From the NCBI GenBank assembly GCA_050084515.1, contig CM114271.1:16430001-16494000 (forward strand): 64,000 nucleotides of DNA, given 5' to 3'. A program made the position numbers and the translations under genes. Each line of letters begins with the position of its first letter. The first letter of the stretch is position 1. Origin of the DNA: Blasia pusilla. Lineage: Eukaryota > Marchantiophyta > Marchantiopsida > Blasiales. The notes under the pieces are model-generated. The model was given only the letters and a program-made list of their open reading frames with translations, made no database searches and was not told the DNA's origin. Of this stretch, positions 42,427-56,898 are shown piece after piece.

Positions 42427-45400
42427 CCTTCCCTCAATTTCCTTCCAGACTCACCCTAAACCCTCGGAACCAAAGGAAGCCAAAATTGTCACTAGAATTG
42501 TAGGATTGCAATAGCGGCGAGAATCGCTTCACTGCCAGTGTAATTCCGCCGATTAATGAACAGGATTAAAAGAGGCAGAATTGAGTGCGATGCAAGAAAT
42601 GAGAAGCGCGACAAAAGAGCAACACGAATGGAACAGTGCCGATTTATGTACCGTTACGAACGGGCCGAGGTCCCACCGTCGGAGACGATCCCAATGCTTT
42701 TGGTTGCAGGCGTTCACAGACGAGAGCTCTGTGCTAGCGCGTCAGAAGTCAACATTCCATCGAAACAATGGACACCTCCAGTTGCTGTGCTGCAGTTAAA
42801 CTACTTTCTACCAATTAAGACGAAATGCTGGAAGCGTATCGCGCAAAACTCCAGCTGTTCGGAACCTTTTACTTCCACAGAATTCTTCAAGCTCCTCCAC
42901 AAACTCTACTCCAAGGCCGGAGAACCAACCGACTGCGGCCGATTTCTTATAAACCCTCTTAAGAAGACCCCATTTTCCCCACTCATAAGCAGGTTTTTAG
43001 AGCCAAACTGAGTTAACTCTCTCAGACCCACACACCGTTCCCATTCGGAAGGCGCCAAAAACCCTCTCCCAGGCCGGACACCCTTTGACCGTTCCATGAG
43101 AGCCAGTACCCAGATAAATTCAGGCCCCTCCGATATTTCAGCTTCCCTAGTTCCCATGGATTCCCAGGTGCGTTCGAGCGGACTCGGAGCCTTGGCCAGA
43201 GAGAGCCCCATGGCACGTTTTTCACGTAGTCCTTGTAGGTGTCGTAGTTTCCCAGGCCAAGGAAGCAGCCCAGACAAGTATTGCAGCTTTCGAGATCAGT
43301 GTCATGGCAGTGTGGGCTCCGGAGTAGTCGAATGCAAGTAACCGATGGATTGCGGCACATCCAGGTCTTGTTTGGAGCGTGAATTCATCCGGTCAGACTC
43401 CTGGGAATGTGCGACGGAGCTGGATTCATGAACGTGTCATCCGTCTACGAGAGAAGTCGGATCTTGAGATGCACTGACTCAGCAGATGATGCGTGGGGGG
43501 AGTAGGTCGGTCTCCCAAGTCCGACGCCAACGCCTCCATTTTTTACAGCCCATTCGGCACAGCGTATGATGACCGGATTATGATATTTGTTTGTTTGTTC
43601 GAGTTGCGGAGAGTTCACCAATAGAACGATTGGTGAAGAATTCTCGGTAACCGAAAAGAATTCTCGAATCAGCTTTTGCAGGAGCGCTTTTAAATTGAAG
43701 CGTCGCTTCTTCTTTGAACAGACGTTCCTCGGATCCCACGCAAACTGTGCTTTAGATTTCAGATTAAAAGAAAAGGATATTGAGTTGCGCTGGTTCCTAA
43801 CAAATGGAATCGACGACGTCCTTGTTTCCTGAGCCACTGCAGTCTCTTTGACATGTACTTGACCATCCACCGGACTCTCTAATTCTTCAACCCCAACCTT
43901 CGACATTTTCAGTGCATGATCCTGCCGAGTTCACCTCGCCGAGACGCTGGCGATCTTCACATGTTGACACTCCCCATTCTATAATCGTTTCCAATCACCG
44001 TACTTCACCTCGACTTGGGATTCGGTGTCCATGAGACGCAAGGTGATGAGGTTGACATTCCGCGTTCAGATGGATTTCCGCATTCCGCAATTCATCTGAG
44101 CGCACCTCTCGTGCGCTTTGGGGGAGTTCAACTGCAAGGTCACCAAGTTGACAATCCTCGATCCGTTGGGATATACACTTGTTATGATCGAACTGCGGGA
44201 GTTACCCAGCAGCCTAGTTCGGGGTCGACACTCCAAGCTCCATACACCCTGCAAACTTTGGGGGGTTTCGCCGAACGCAGGCAAGATCACAGAGTTTTGG
44301 AAGGGAAGAGCCAGCAAGTATTGAGCAAATAAAACTGGTTGTAGCAAGCAAATACTGGAGCTCGTTTTATTTGGTTTGAGTTAAGTAATGCACATGTTAG
44401 AATCTCACCGAACATGTTAAAGAAGAGGTAGAAAGCTTCGACCCACTGAACATATTGAAAGAGTGGCGGAAGGTAGAGGAAAGACCCAGCCGTGGTACTC
44501 CTACGGACACTTCAGTGTCGGGTTCACTCCGTGGGCTTGCTAATTTCTTCTCATCCTCTGTTCTTTTCCATCGCGTGAGTGAAAGTACCCTTAATAATAG
44601 ACATTTGGGGTTGAAAAGAAATGATCATGTCGCTGGCGATAGGCTGACCTATAGATCGGAGTTTTGGCTTTCCTGAAAAGTTGCTCGTGACATTCAACCA
44701 TAGCTTCACTGTCTTTGGTCTCTAGTTTCCATCAGGTGGAAAGGCCATTCTTTTTTTCTCTAGCACTACGGTAACTCCCAGAACTTTGACGCCCCAAGTA
44801 GCCTTCAGTGAGGGTGACTACATTTGCCTCATGGAATCTGAGATGTGTTGTGAGCTCCCACACGAGGAAGTTGCCACTGCTATGCTTCAGTGGTAGCGTG
44901 ACAATAGCACTTCAGCATTCCTTGGACTCTCGCTGAAGTCTCTCTGGGTGTATGCGCCGTTCCCCACAGGGATCGATTTTCCTCACTGCTGAAGCCAGAA
45001 GAGCTAACTAATGCAGAGATAGTTCACCCGATGCAAGCGAGATTACCAATCAACCCAGTTTTATTCGTTTAATATTTACCACTACAATGGTGTGCATCAG
45101 AGTTAGTTCGGTAACTTGAGTGGAAAGCTGGCCGTACCTAGCTTTTCAGTATGTGTTGATTGTGGGTTCCAACTTCTACGTACCCGACTCTCAGTTTCAA
45201 GGAGAGATGATGAGTTCTGGAATGCCCTCACTTGTTTTAGAAGAGTGGTTCGTTTGTCTTGATCCTGTTTGTTTTTTCCTCCTGCTACCATACTGAAAGA
45301 TGCATAGTCTTGTGGCGTGATCAACACAGACTTGTCTTTCGATTTCTAGCTTGTGATTAAACTCGTGTAATCGTGCTCATTGTATGTATCATACTTGTAG

Positions 45401-48400
45401 CGTAACTCAGCTACCCATGACCACCAGAACCTCAACGCTGGTGGATGAGCAATGCGGAGATTCATTCCCACATTGGACTTAGAGCTGATGATCCGTTAGA
45501 CCTTGGACCCACTTGGTGATGCGAGACGGTTGTGCAGAACACTGAGCTCATCTGTCGGTTGAAAACCTGAGGCTGTTTGTTTTTCTATGATCCTCATCGG
45601 TTACACAGGACACGGGTCCGATATACTTACCCAACAAGAAGAAGTTCGTAGACATTCGGTGCTTGGGATCGTCCTCAATTGGCAGACCTGTGTTTCCCTC
45701 ACGGAGCCAATGCTATCACGAATCTACGGCACATAGATACCAGAAAGCATAGGTTAACCTACAGCTCTGAAAGTGAATGCAGTGACCATCATAGAGACGA
45801 TCGACCATGGTATCAAAGGTCTCGTGCTGCAAGGTACAAAGATCGAAACTGGGAATTCGTGAAGCGTCTGATGAGTCTACGAAGCCATGGATTTCACCTG
45901 GAGCGCCTGAAGATTCACTCTTGCCATAGTGTGGACCCACCCTATTGGAGTAACAACTCCGCTGCAAATGCCCATCGACCGTCACGTTGCTGTAGAAGAG
46001 CAACAAATGAACAAGGGTAGAGTTGGATGCTACGTTTTACACATTAAAGACCACAACTCAATGCGCAAACAAGTCCAAAGACAAATTCATTATCAGACCT
46101 TCTACTCACCATTGCAGGTTACCAACTCCCTGGCTGGCAATGTCTACAGGTACATCGTCTACTGATCGAAAGGCTTGACCCCAAAGAGGAGAAGCACTGT
46201 TGAGTTCTTCCCACCTTCCAACTGTTGACCATGAATGACACGTTTGCTCCGGTAATCCACGCATCACCGTGACACAATACGCACTATGAGGTCTGAAAAG
46301 AATGCAAATTCATGAAAAGGGAACAATAAATCTGTCAGACTGGTTCAAGAAGTAGACCGTCGGACCCGAGCAGGAAATAAAGATGTCATCGCCACTTATT
46401 GCAGCCACGCTTGTTCTTCTCAACATATCATTACTTAACCAAGACCCAATTAACTAACTCCTTTAGCTTAACTAACAGAGGAAACTATGCAAGGTAGGAC
46501 GGTGAATCGATCTGCACCTAAACCAGCGTTAGGGTTGCTCGTGTATGTTTGGTGAGGGAAGCAGTGGTACAAATCCCACTTCTCTTCATCTCCACTTCCT
46601 GCTACTCCACCGTAATGAGAATGCTCTGCTCAGCACTAGCAAGACCTGCAAACCCCAGCAATAATCTCGAAGGAAAGTCTCTACTTCTTGAAACCGCATA
46701 ATAACTACACTGGAGGTGCCGCTTCTGGTAGGATTCAATTCACGTAATGGCGCAAGCAAGAAGTAAAGTTCCATACCACTCGAGCGACAAAAGCAGAGCC
46801 TCCGGCCATTCAGGGAGGGAGAAATAAAATAAAAGGCACAAGCCAATATCTTCCCACCGCTAGTTTCTGTCAGCTACTTATTTAGAAAAAAGCTGCTTCT
46901 CCTATTAAACCATAGTAGCAACAGTCCCACACATGCCCTTTACTCTCCGCGAGGAAAGTAAAATTGGCAATGAGTACAAGACAGCTCAACCCCATCTCCC
47001 GCTGGCTCTACATATTCATGCCCATAGCGCAGGGGGAAGAGCCAAAATCCCAAGTAGCGTCTCTCGATTCATATTCTGCGCAGCCATCATCTCCAAGCTC
47101 GTCTCCTGCTGGTGTCATCTTGGCATGTAGCCTCCTTTCCGGCTCCAGTCTAATGAATCGCAGCATAAAGACCTAGCTTCTGACGGGAGATTATACGCAT
47201 CGCATTGATACTCCGAGAGTGGCGGACGCTGCAAACCTGAGAGGACATTATTGGGAGCGGATCGGTGACGATCATGAAACTCCGGGGCCCGGGGCTCGGT
47301 CAAAAGTCAACAGGAGAAGTCGGAATTGAGCTAGTGCGATACAGTCCCGCTCGAACACGAGTCACGTCTCCGAGTAGGTGCAGCAGCAGCAGCCGGGTCG
47401 GAAACGCAAGCAACCAACAAATCTAACTAACGAGACACATCGCGATATGTCAGTCGGTCCGTGAGGCTCCGATTCCCAGCATCGATCGAACAATAAAGAC
47501 TCACCCGCATTCCTGTGTGCGGGGAAAGTCATAACTGTTTTCTCATCTCGGGCCGACGAGAAGGCCCAGGGTCGCAGAGCGAGGGACGGTGTAAAGTTGT
47601 GCGCGTCACCAAACCGCAGACAAACACTTACTCCTCACTGTGGGTCGGAAGCGATCGAACGCGGTACTTCGGACAGAAGCTCTCCTCTCTCTCTCTCTCT
47701 CTCTCTCTTTTCGGGCAGGCCTGCCAGTGCCCCTAAACCCTTTTTGCCCGTTCGCTCGCTGCTCCCTGCCCGCCTTCGAGGCTTTTCCGGGCGGGCCCTA
47801 CGGAGTGAGTGCGCCGTGACACGAGCTTGACGCGATCGCTTGCCTTCTCTTGGACTTCTCTTGATCTGATATTCTCCCGCGACCCCGTATTCTTTTCCGG
47901 ATATATTCATGCCCTCCTCTTCAAGCTCCGGCGCTTTTCCTGTTCCCTTCCCTTCTTCTGGTGCCATCGCGTATTCCAAACCGGTAGCTTGCTTGACTGT
48001 GGATGTCGTACGCCACGTGGCTCGCTCGTGACGCCTGTCCCACCCGGTCAACTCCGTGTCTTTCCCGTCCGACTTTGCCTACCATTCCCGGCCACGCGTA
48101 GGGCCTCTTCATTCGGCGAATTTCTTTCCGTTCGCTCATGTGTAGCCAGGGAAGTTTTTCTTTTCATGTTTTCTTTCTTTATTTAATGGTATTGTGCTGA
48201 AAGTGTCATTATAGTTTTTAAAAAAAAATTGTTTCTTGAAAAGGAAAGAGGGCACTGATTATCTATCTATGTACTAATCGGAGGATGTTATTTTTTTCAG
48301 CTGCTCCTCAAAAATACTTCAGTCATGTTAATTAGGGTCATATAGAGAGATTGGTAAGGACACATGAAGGAACCGTGCATCGCATTCGCCGTTCCTTCCT

Positions 48401-48819
48401 TGCTTACAGGACCCTAATGGTGACTTTAATTCTACAATACAAGATTTCAACATAAGAGGAAGGGGGGTCTAGTATTAAGGGGAGTTCTATATGTAAGTGC
48501 GGATCTAAATTTTGTGGGAGGTTGAATGTAGCCTTTGGGTTAATGCCATTGCTTGTTAGGTCTATTGGAAAAATGGGTATTGCCCCATGTTATTTTTGTT
48601 GATGGCCCTAATGGTGAAATTTTTTTTAATCCATGGGGATTTTTTTAAAAAAATCCTATTGCCCCTAAGAAGCGACGATGTAGTAGCCCCTTGCATCGCA
48701 TCAAGCAAATACAATTGAATGAATATGACATGTTGTCAAATGCATAAATTATTAGGATGGAGGGCATATATGGATGATGGTCAATATTGTATTAAAATGT
48801 GATATTCATTCCATATTCA
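42427..48819. other. Unassigned GC-mixed region right of the propeller gene
   Basis: Includes the propeller gene's promoter side (42430-42560). Frames of 100-153 codons occur on both strands (for example 42556-43011, 43445-43906 and 47809-48186) without recognisable domains. A CT microsatellite lies at about 47685-47708. The composition changes to AT-rich at about 48185. Unrecognised genes with introns may be hidden here. Confidence 0.35.
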
Positions 48820-49030
48820 TTAGAAGGTACGCATGTACCGCATGGGATTAGAAATGATTGTAATTTAACCCATCATTATTTTATGTAAACAAATGATTTA
48901 ACCTGCCCTATTTTACTTTTGAATGATTCTATGGACCGAGAGGGTGAATGATCCAATTGGTTGAGAGGACTAGATGTCAAGAGGAGAGGCGATTCAAAAT
49001 CAAGAAGGCATTCTCCAATAATCATATAGA
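48820..49030 (-). mobile_element. Non-autonomous Helitron-like element, 211 bp
   Basis: On the minus strand starts TCTATATGATTATTGGAGAA after A, with the family head TGCCTTCTTGATTTTGAATC. It ends CTAA before T, which fits CTRR. A small hairpin GGTAC-GCAT-GTACC (48826-48839) lies two bases from the end, closer than usual. Its middle contains AATCATTCAAAA and GGATCATTC, also seen near 6690 and 13195. Confidence 0.6.
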
Positions 49031-52000
49031 TGTTTTATATTCATATTATTATTTATATGTATAGGCATCTCCCTAAGAAACTTGTTCACCACCATACACT
49101 CGTCATAGACGGCCCTACAAAGACAACTAGGGTGTATTTGACTCCTTGCCAAAATACCCCCTATTAACCTAGGTTAGAGTTCTCAACACAAACTAGAGTT
49201 ACCCATGAGGAATATAAGTAACATTTTCTACCCTTAAATTTGATTTAGTAAGGCTAAGGGGCTCAATATTGAAAACCCATGAGTATGGAACTTTTAAGGA
49301 AAGGTAAGCAAATTTTGAAGGACAAGACAAAGCCTATCAAGACAATAATGAATAAAGTGTTAGATTATATTTCAAAGTGACATGCACGTCACTTTTTTGG
49401 ACCACATATTTTATCATAGTCAACTGTAGAAAGAAAATGGACTTCACTTTATAATGAATATAAGAAAATGTTGTGAGACATAGAATTATAATAATGAGTG
49501 GTCTCCATACTTGGAATTTATCAAAAGTTCATTCACATGTAGAATATATAAAATAGTTCCAACCACTAATAGCTATTCACTTTTTGAATAAAAAAAAGTT
49601 CATTTGACTTGAATATTCATCCAAGTGGTTTCTTTTACAATCCATGACAAGGTTTTCTTTTCATATATTCGATACATTGAATGGTCAACCTTTGCTTACT
49701 ACTTCAACAACCTAATGAAAATCCACCTTAATTTTTATATTTTAATTCATGATAAATTAAACATGAACTTTTTATATTCTATTCTTGTATGAAGAATATA
49801 ACATTATAAAATTATATATTGATAATATAATGGAAATTATTTTTTATATAGAATTCCCATTTTATTGTATACTTGCAATGGGAATCAATGGGGATGAATT
49901 TAAGAAAAACTTTATACTATTTACTAATAATCCATCTTATTATTAGTACTAGGAGTTAATGAATAGAAAATTTTTTTGTCACATATCTTTTTTTCAAATA
50001 TCAAATTTTTTTCACTAAGATTTACTTAAATATGTCTATTTCATATTCTAAATAAATTTATTCATAATTTTTGAAAAATTTCGAAAATTTTAAAAAATAT
50101 ATTTATAGCTTCGCATATGCCTTTAAACTAGTTAATTAAGGATATGGACGATTATTATCCATCATTTTCATCTCAAGTTGATGTATATGGATTTAACACA
50201 CTCAAATAAGGTCCTTTTTAACCTTGGATGGAATGATTTTCCAAGGTGGGAGTTTCCGTGAGTCCATCTCTTCACCATGGGAATAGTCAGAAACATATAT
50301 TGAAAAAAAATTCTACCATGGTGCATACAAGGAAAAATTATGAAAATTTTTCTATAGATTATGACCTATACCATTGAAATTTTTTCATATAGAAAGCCAT
50401 AAAATTCATTATAATCAAGTTACGTATATAAGGACATGAAAGGAAAAGTCCTCACATTTCAAATTTTGGCATCAGAAAAAAATAAATCTAGGCCATACCT
50501 TTTATAGGTTGGCTACTAAACGATAAGAAGTTGAAAAGGAGCACATCACACTAAACATATGTGCAGTCCTTTTTTCCATTACCTTCTTTTTTATTTACAT
50601 TAGGGAAATCACATATCTCATTCTCTCAACGATGAAGGATTGGCCAAAATGGTGAAAGGAATGTGTGTTATCTATACACAACTTATAATCTACATCATTA
50701 TCAACATATTCCTCCAAGTCGGAAAACCACACAAATATAGACATCAATACCTCCCTATGCAAGTTCTATGGTGATACTATATATAGAATGATATAATCAA
50801 GAGATCCATATATTGAGAAAGTATCATTCTCATAGGTGCTCCTTGATCATACCTCGAATGTTGGAAATATCTTCATCATACCCTACTCAATTGCAATGTT
50901 GCCACATGAATCACATTTTCACCCTATCTAGTGATGTGGAATTATAAGTGTTACTATATCCAAAGTCTATATAGAATTTACTTAACCATTCTTAAGCCGT
51001 GCAAGGACATTGCATATTCAAGCATTCATCAATGTTTAAGTGTGCTTCGTGCGAGAATAGTGAAGTGTACTCCATGGGAGAATCATGATCTAAGAGTTGC
51101 ATGAATGCTATATATTGCATTCAACATAATTATCATATTTTATTTGGATTTACTATGCCTTCTCCACACTCAGTCTGCTACTTGTGAAAATTAGTCTCCA
51201 ATAACAATAAAAAAATATTATGTATTCAAGTATTCTTAAACTTGAAGTGTAACTTTGCATGAGGTATGAGGTATACTACACACGGGAACAATGACTTGGG
51301 AGTTTCAAGAATGGTATAATTGAACATTATTACATCATTTTCTCCTGATTTATTTTGTCTCCTCCGGATTTACTATGCTTCTAGGGGACCTAGGGAGAAG
51401 GAAATGACTAGCTAGTCGTTTGCATTTGGATTTATCTCCAATCAAAAATCTTGAAAACGTAATTTTGGCTTAACCGATTTCCACGCTATTATTAAGCCTA
51501 GTGAAACATTACCACAAATTAGTAGAAATGGGTGTGATGAAACATTTGAATTCTTGAAATAGTATGAGAATATCTTCATTGTTAAGAAGACCAAGGATCA
51601 ACTGAAGGGCAAGACATTCCACCAAGGTATATTTTGTTGTTTAGGTTTTCTCAAAGATTAATTTATTTTGTTTTCTTTGTGTCTTCATAGGATATGTTGA
51701 TAGAGGACCTATTTTATTAATTCGTTATGGTTGCCCAATGAATAAATTTGGATCTAGATATTGTACCTTTGTTGACTTGGATTTCACACTCTAGAATTGG
51801 AGTGCTTCTATTCTATGGAGTACATCTAGCTTACTTGAGAATCCACACAACCCATCACTTTTGTGTAGGGGTGTGTATTTGATGAAGGCTCATAAAAAAA
51901 AAGGTAATCAATAATATTCAATACATGCTTGGATGTGTCAAAGGGCAAGGGGATGAAGTCATATGGTGAGGAGAATAATGTCAAAAGTGGAAATATATCA

Positions 52001-54627
52001 CAAAATGACTCCTTAAAGAAAATACCAATTTTTTAAAAGTTATGCAAGGCTAGAAAGGTATGGCACTCCATAAATTGAATTCCAATATCTTGATTGATTC
52101 TACAGTTGTAGAAGATATCAAAATTTAAAAATAAAATTAAGGGGAAGCAAAAGGTTTGATAGGATATCACATCTTTTTGTGCAAATATTTATACCAATAC
52201 ATTGGTGATTTCCCATCATAAGTCACAAAAAATCAAGAATCTGAATGCAAATAAATTCCAAGGGAATGGAGAAGAAAGCAGTAGTTCAAGAGTGCAAAAG
52301 GGAATGTGTAATGGCTTATTCTATGTTGTTGAAGCACATGCATGGTTTCCCTCTTGGAAACAACAAAAAAGTAGTAGTGAAGGTGATGGCTTTAGGGGAC
52401 ATGGTTGGTGAGATGATAAGAAGAAGGAAATGGGAGTCAAATAGATACACCTACAAGGAATAGCAACGTACATGAACATCCTTTGGTAATAGATGCCTAA
52501 ATGGAAAGGCTAGTAGTGAATAAATCAAAACCTCAAAGAAGTCATCGGAGAGCTTGATATCAATGAGTAAAGGAGACGATGGATATCATCATCACTAGAG
52601 TGAACATTATCCATAATTTCCCTAGCCAAATTTATAATTGGTGTGGTCCAAAAGAATCAATCCATATAAGTGGTTAGCTACTATCCTTGCCAAAAACATA
52701 TATGTTGACAAGAAATTCACACATAAATTATCTAATCATAAACCATAAATTCAGTGTTGAGTTATTGAATCCAAGAAATTTATCTAGTCATACAATTTTT
52801 CTAATAGTGTTATTGATATTGTCCTTACGGCAAATCTACATGGATTTTGAGGCATGTGAAGTTCACAATCTAGTGTAAACTTCACCACTCATCTTCTAAG
52901 TCTTTAAAGCTACAAAAATATACTCATATTCCTTGGGCAAGGAGCCATCTTATAAAATATCCCCTTTTGGGTATGTATTCATATTTGGAAATTTAGGCTT
53001 CAAAGAAACAACCATTTTTTTTCCCTTAATGCCAATAGAAGTTGAACACAAAGAAGCAACTATGGCAACATATAAATATTTTTGGTAGAATAACCTACTT
53101 TTAGATACATGGTTATAATGGTCACTTAAAATTTTCATATACATGGATAATATCATTTTCATTCATTTGACAAACAATACAATGCTAAGTATTGGGTCAA
53201 TGCACATTGAGGTACATTATCAATTCATTAGGCTTCCAAATGTTCCCAAAGAGAAGATCCCAATAATTTAGAGACATCCATAGGATTTATTGAAAGTTAA
53301 GATTATGTATGAAGAAATATTCAAGATACATTATTGATGGTCCTAAATATTCCATAAAATCCACTTATATTCCAAACAAGTCGATGTAAGATATCTCAAA
53401 TCTAAATTATCTTGTGTGAGCAAATTATGCTTATTAAGGGGGAATTTGGAAAAAAAATAATCTGGATACTCTTGGCATAATTATAATCTTTGATAGGATT
53501 ATATTTGATAATTTAGTTAACTTTGTGGATTGGTAAATATGGCCCTTGGGATAACAAGTTAGGACTAGGTTGGTGACTTGTGTACATAATTTACACTCGG
53601 AGTTATATATGAGTGTGGGTTATCCATGTGATAGAAGATTTTTGAGCTTATTCTCTTTTTGTCGCATGTTTTGTTCTATTTCACAAGATGTGGCATAACC
53701 ATTTCAATACATGAAATATCCACATTCCTTTCAAATACCACTCAAATTTTTGAGATTGCATCTCCGACTATCCTTGTTACTATGACATCTTTTTCTTGCT
53801 TTGTAGAATTCTTATTTAAGCTACTTTGCTAGACAAGGTGTTTAATGTATTTTTTGTTCAGTAAATGAAGTTCAAACTCTTAGTCTACAAAATTCCTCCC
53901 AACTCAAAGAGAATAAGATACTTGAATGTTCCTCATAATGGGAAATCCCCCATTGGAGCACATGATCCTTCCTCATTATGATTACCATTGACCTTGTCCT
54001 CCTCATTTGCAAGTAGTGCTTCAAAGTAAAGGTTGACTTTGATGAGTAACTCTTCGATTTTACTTTAATGCCCTATTCTTGTTAATGGAAAGGGAAATTT
54101 TATCTTACAAAGTTTCTTACTAGAGATGGATGCTTGATCCATCTCTAACTCATAAATTCACCCACTTTTTTGGATCATTTGTTCCAACAAAATCTTCATA
54201 ATACCCATCATTTGAATATAGAGAACCGAGATATTTGATTGAAGGCTAAATTCACCTCTCAATAATTCTTATGCTTAGATCTTGTTGGTGTGATGCTTAC
54301 CACAATCTCCTTCTTTGGATTTTGGTCAAGTAAGGGTTTAACTCTTATTTTTTGGCATTTGATCCAACATGTGAATGAAGATCCATCCACCATTTCTATC
54401 TTCAAGCCCTTTTCCATTCAAATTCTTTCCTTGTCTTACGTCCCTCACCAAGTTTCAATCGCAACTTGTAGTTTGGAGTCCATACTCACCAGGGATTAAC
54501 TCTGTTACCAAATGTCATGCATGATGCACCTAGTCCCTTGAATTTCGATCTTGTGTGTTGTGAAAGCCTATTTTCAACATGTTCAACTCTCCTTGTTATT
54601 TGCACCCAAACGCACTCACACTAGTAA
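49031..54627. other. AT-rich sequence, nothing recognised
   Basis: About 5.6 kb of strongly AT-rich DNA. The longest frames are about 80 codons and resemble nothing I know. Likely heavily decayed transposons, but I could not identify one. Confidence 0.5.
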
Positions 54628-55678
54628 TGTCACGTCTTTTAGGATAGATCGGTGGGATCTAATAGAGCGCCTTCATGAGTAGTGGAGGACACGCCCAGTA
54701 GGTCGAGGGTGACCTGCTGAGGCCCTTGGAAACCTGAGATAACAGGTTTCCCCTTCGTTTCGGCTCATTTGGAGCCATATTGAGGAACTTACTATTTTAG
54801 GTAAGTACCATTTTGAGTATATGATCGACTTACTATTTTTGGTAAGTGGCTTTTGACCTCCTACATCAGGTCAAGAGCCAAGGAGGTGACTTGGGAGAAT
54901 AGGTTACCATGGAGAGAGCTTGGGACAGGAGAGGGGTATACCTCAAGGAGAGAGAGCTTGAGAGATCATTCTCTCTTTGTTGAACCTCTTGGCATGAGGC
55001 GGCGGAGCTATGGTACCTTGCCTTGTGAGTGTAACCCAAGCCTCTCATTAGGAGAGTGGGTTTGGTTTGACATGAGAGAGAGTGCACACCTTTGAGAGCT
55101 ATGGTGTGAGATGGTGGAGAGAGAGATTGGATCTTACTTTACAAAGAGAGAATGAGAGAATGAGAGAGTGAGAGAGTGAGAGAGCTTCATGAGGGAGCTC
55201 GCTAGTCACTTGTTGTTTTTGCAGGTTGGGGACCGTGTTCCCCATTCAGCGGCTCATGGGAGTGCTCACCGGAGCAAGGGCTGCTTTCATTACTCTTTGC
55301 ATTTACCGATTTTTCGTGTGGAAGAGTGGCGCGCGGAAGCGCTGCCCAATTTCTGATAGGGATTGAGTATGGGGGCAGGTTGCCCCATGCTGGTGCTCTC
55401 GGGAGCACCATGTAGCTTGTTGATATGTATTTTTACAGATGTTACATTTTCGTTGGGAGAAATCAGCGCGGGAGCGCTGCCAAATTTTGTGTAGGAGAAA
55501 GAGACATTGGGCTTTACGACAGTCCCCGTCAGTTTTTACTGAAATGTCTGATTCTAAATATTTTTGATAGTAGCGTAGATCGTGAAGCTGTGCACGCTGT
55601 GCAACAAACAATGCACAATTTTGAGTTGCGAGCAAAAAGTTATGGGCAATCTTGTAAAGCTGCCATTGCTAGGCGATT

Positions 55679-55706
55679 TTTAGGGTTAAATCGTGCAAAC
55701 CCTAAA
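55679..55706. repeat. Inverted telo-box pair
   Basis: TTTAGGGTT (55679-55687) and AACCCTAAA (55698-55706) are perfect inverted copies with a 10-base spacer. Telo-boxes are common elements in plant promoters. Confidence 0.8.
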
Positions 55707-55754
55707 TCAGCCGCCACACCGGCGGCGGCCGTCGCCATCATAGTCACCGTCAAC

Positions 55755-55868
55755 GGTCAACCATCACCGTCACCGGTCAACCGTCACCTTTGACGGTCAA
55801 CCGTCACCGTCATCGGTCAGCCGTCACCATCAGCGGTCAACCGTCACTGTCAAGGGTCCACCGTCCAT
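55755..55868. repeat. 20-bp tandem repeat, about 5.5 copies
   Basis: Units start GGTCAACCGTCACC at 55755, 55775, 55795, 55815, 55835 and 55855, with small variation. The 20-bp period is not a multiple of three, so a coding role is unlikely. Confidence 0.95.
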
Positions 55869-56898
55869 TGTCCACCCTTTGGGTGCCATTGCCGCCATTA
55901 CGGAGTGGAGGGTCTTCCATGACGTTCGTTGATTCCTTGACTTGCGTCGCCACCACGTACTTTGTTTTGGCCGCCAACGTCATCGCATTTCTTCATCAAC
56001 CGTGAAGGAGATGACCTCCGGTTATGGTGTTTGAGTTTTGATTTCATCTTTCGCTATGTTGTGATTGGTAGCCGCCGACGACGATCGAAAGTATCGCGTG
56101 CCGTGACGCCGTGAGCCGCAACACGCCGCCGATTGCCGCGCCGTGCGCTGCGGGCCGCACCGCACACCATCTCGATTGCGGAGCCGCACCGTCATTGTGG
56201 AGCGAGTGTGGGATTATTATTGATTGAGGAGGGTATGGCTGGAGTGCCACATCCCACCATCGAGGGCCATGCCGTTCGAGCCGTTGCGCCGCCGCAACGC
56301 CGCACGTTCGCTGGGACCGCATTGTCTATCGAGGAGTTTTGAGCAAAGACATCGACGGGAGGAGTATGACTTGCTGATTGGAGGAGTTGTCTCCACGATC
56401 GAGTTGGGGTCGAGATTTGCGATTCTTTGAGGAGCGACATCGACATGTGTTCAGTTACCCATTCTCGGTCCTTTACCCGCACGTGTGAAGGATTTCGGGA
56501 TTTATTTGGGGATATTGGGTGTGTGGATGCCGAGAGCATCATTTATGTATGTGGTTTAGGGGACATAGACCGTGTGGGATGTCCGGAGTTGAGGGTAGGT
56601 TGTCGATGAGATGATAGCCTGGTCGATTTGCCGCACCACGCTGGGCGTGTTGCCGCACGTTACACGTCTTGGGGGAGAGAGTGTAGATCAAGTGCCGCAT
56701 GTTTGGGATGAGTGATTGAGGGATTCCTCACGAGGTTCAGAGTGATCGGGTGAGAGGGGCACGAGGGTCATCACGGAGTCCTGCATTCGGGACTTTGAGA
56801 GGCGAGGTGGTGAACCCGAGAGTAGCTCTAGAGGTTTTACGCGGAGTGGCGCGAGGTTTCGAGGGTCTCCACGTGAGGGACCACCTCGACCTCCTTCT

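Larger units (their letters stand above)
54628..56898 (+). other. Possible LTR and leader of the right-hand gypsy element
   Basis: TGTCACGTCTTTTAGG at 54628 looks like an LTR start (TG followed by a GC-rich motif), and GA-rich leader-like sequence follows (GAGAGAATGAGAGAATG type repeats at 55146-55187). No primer-binding site for initiator-Met tRNA was found, and the 3' LTR is outside the window, so the LTR cannot be delimited. The boundary is a guess. Confidence 0.3.
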
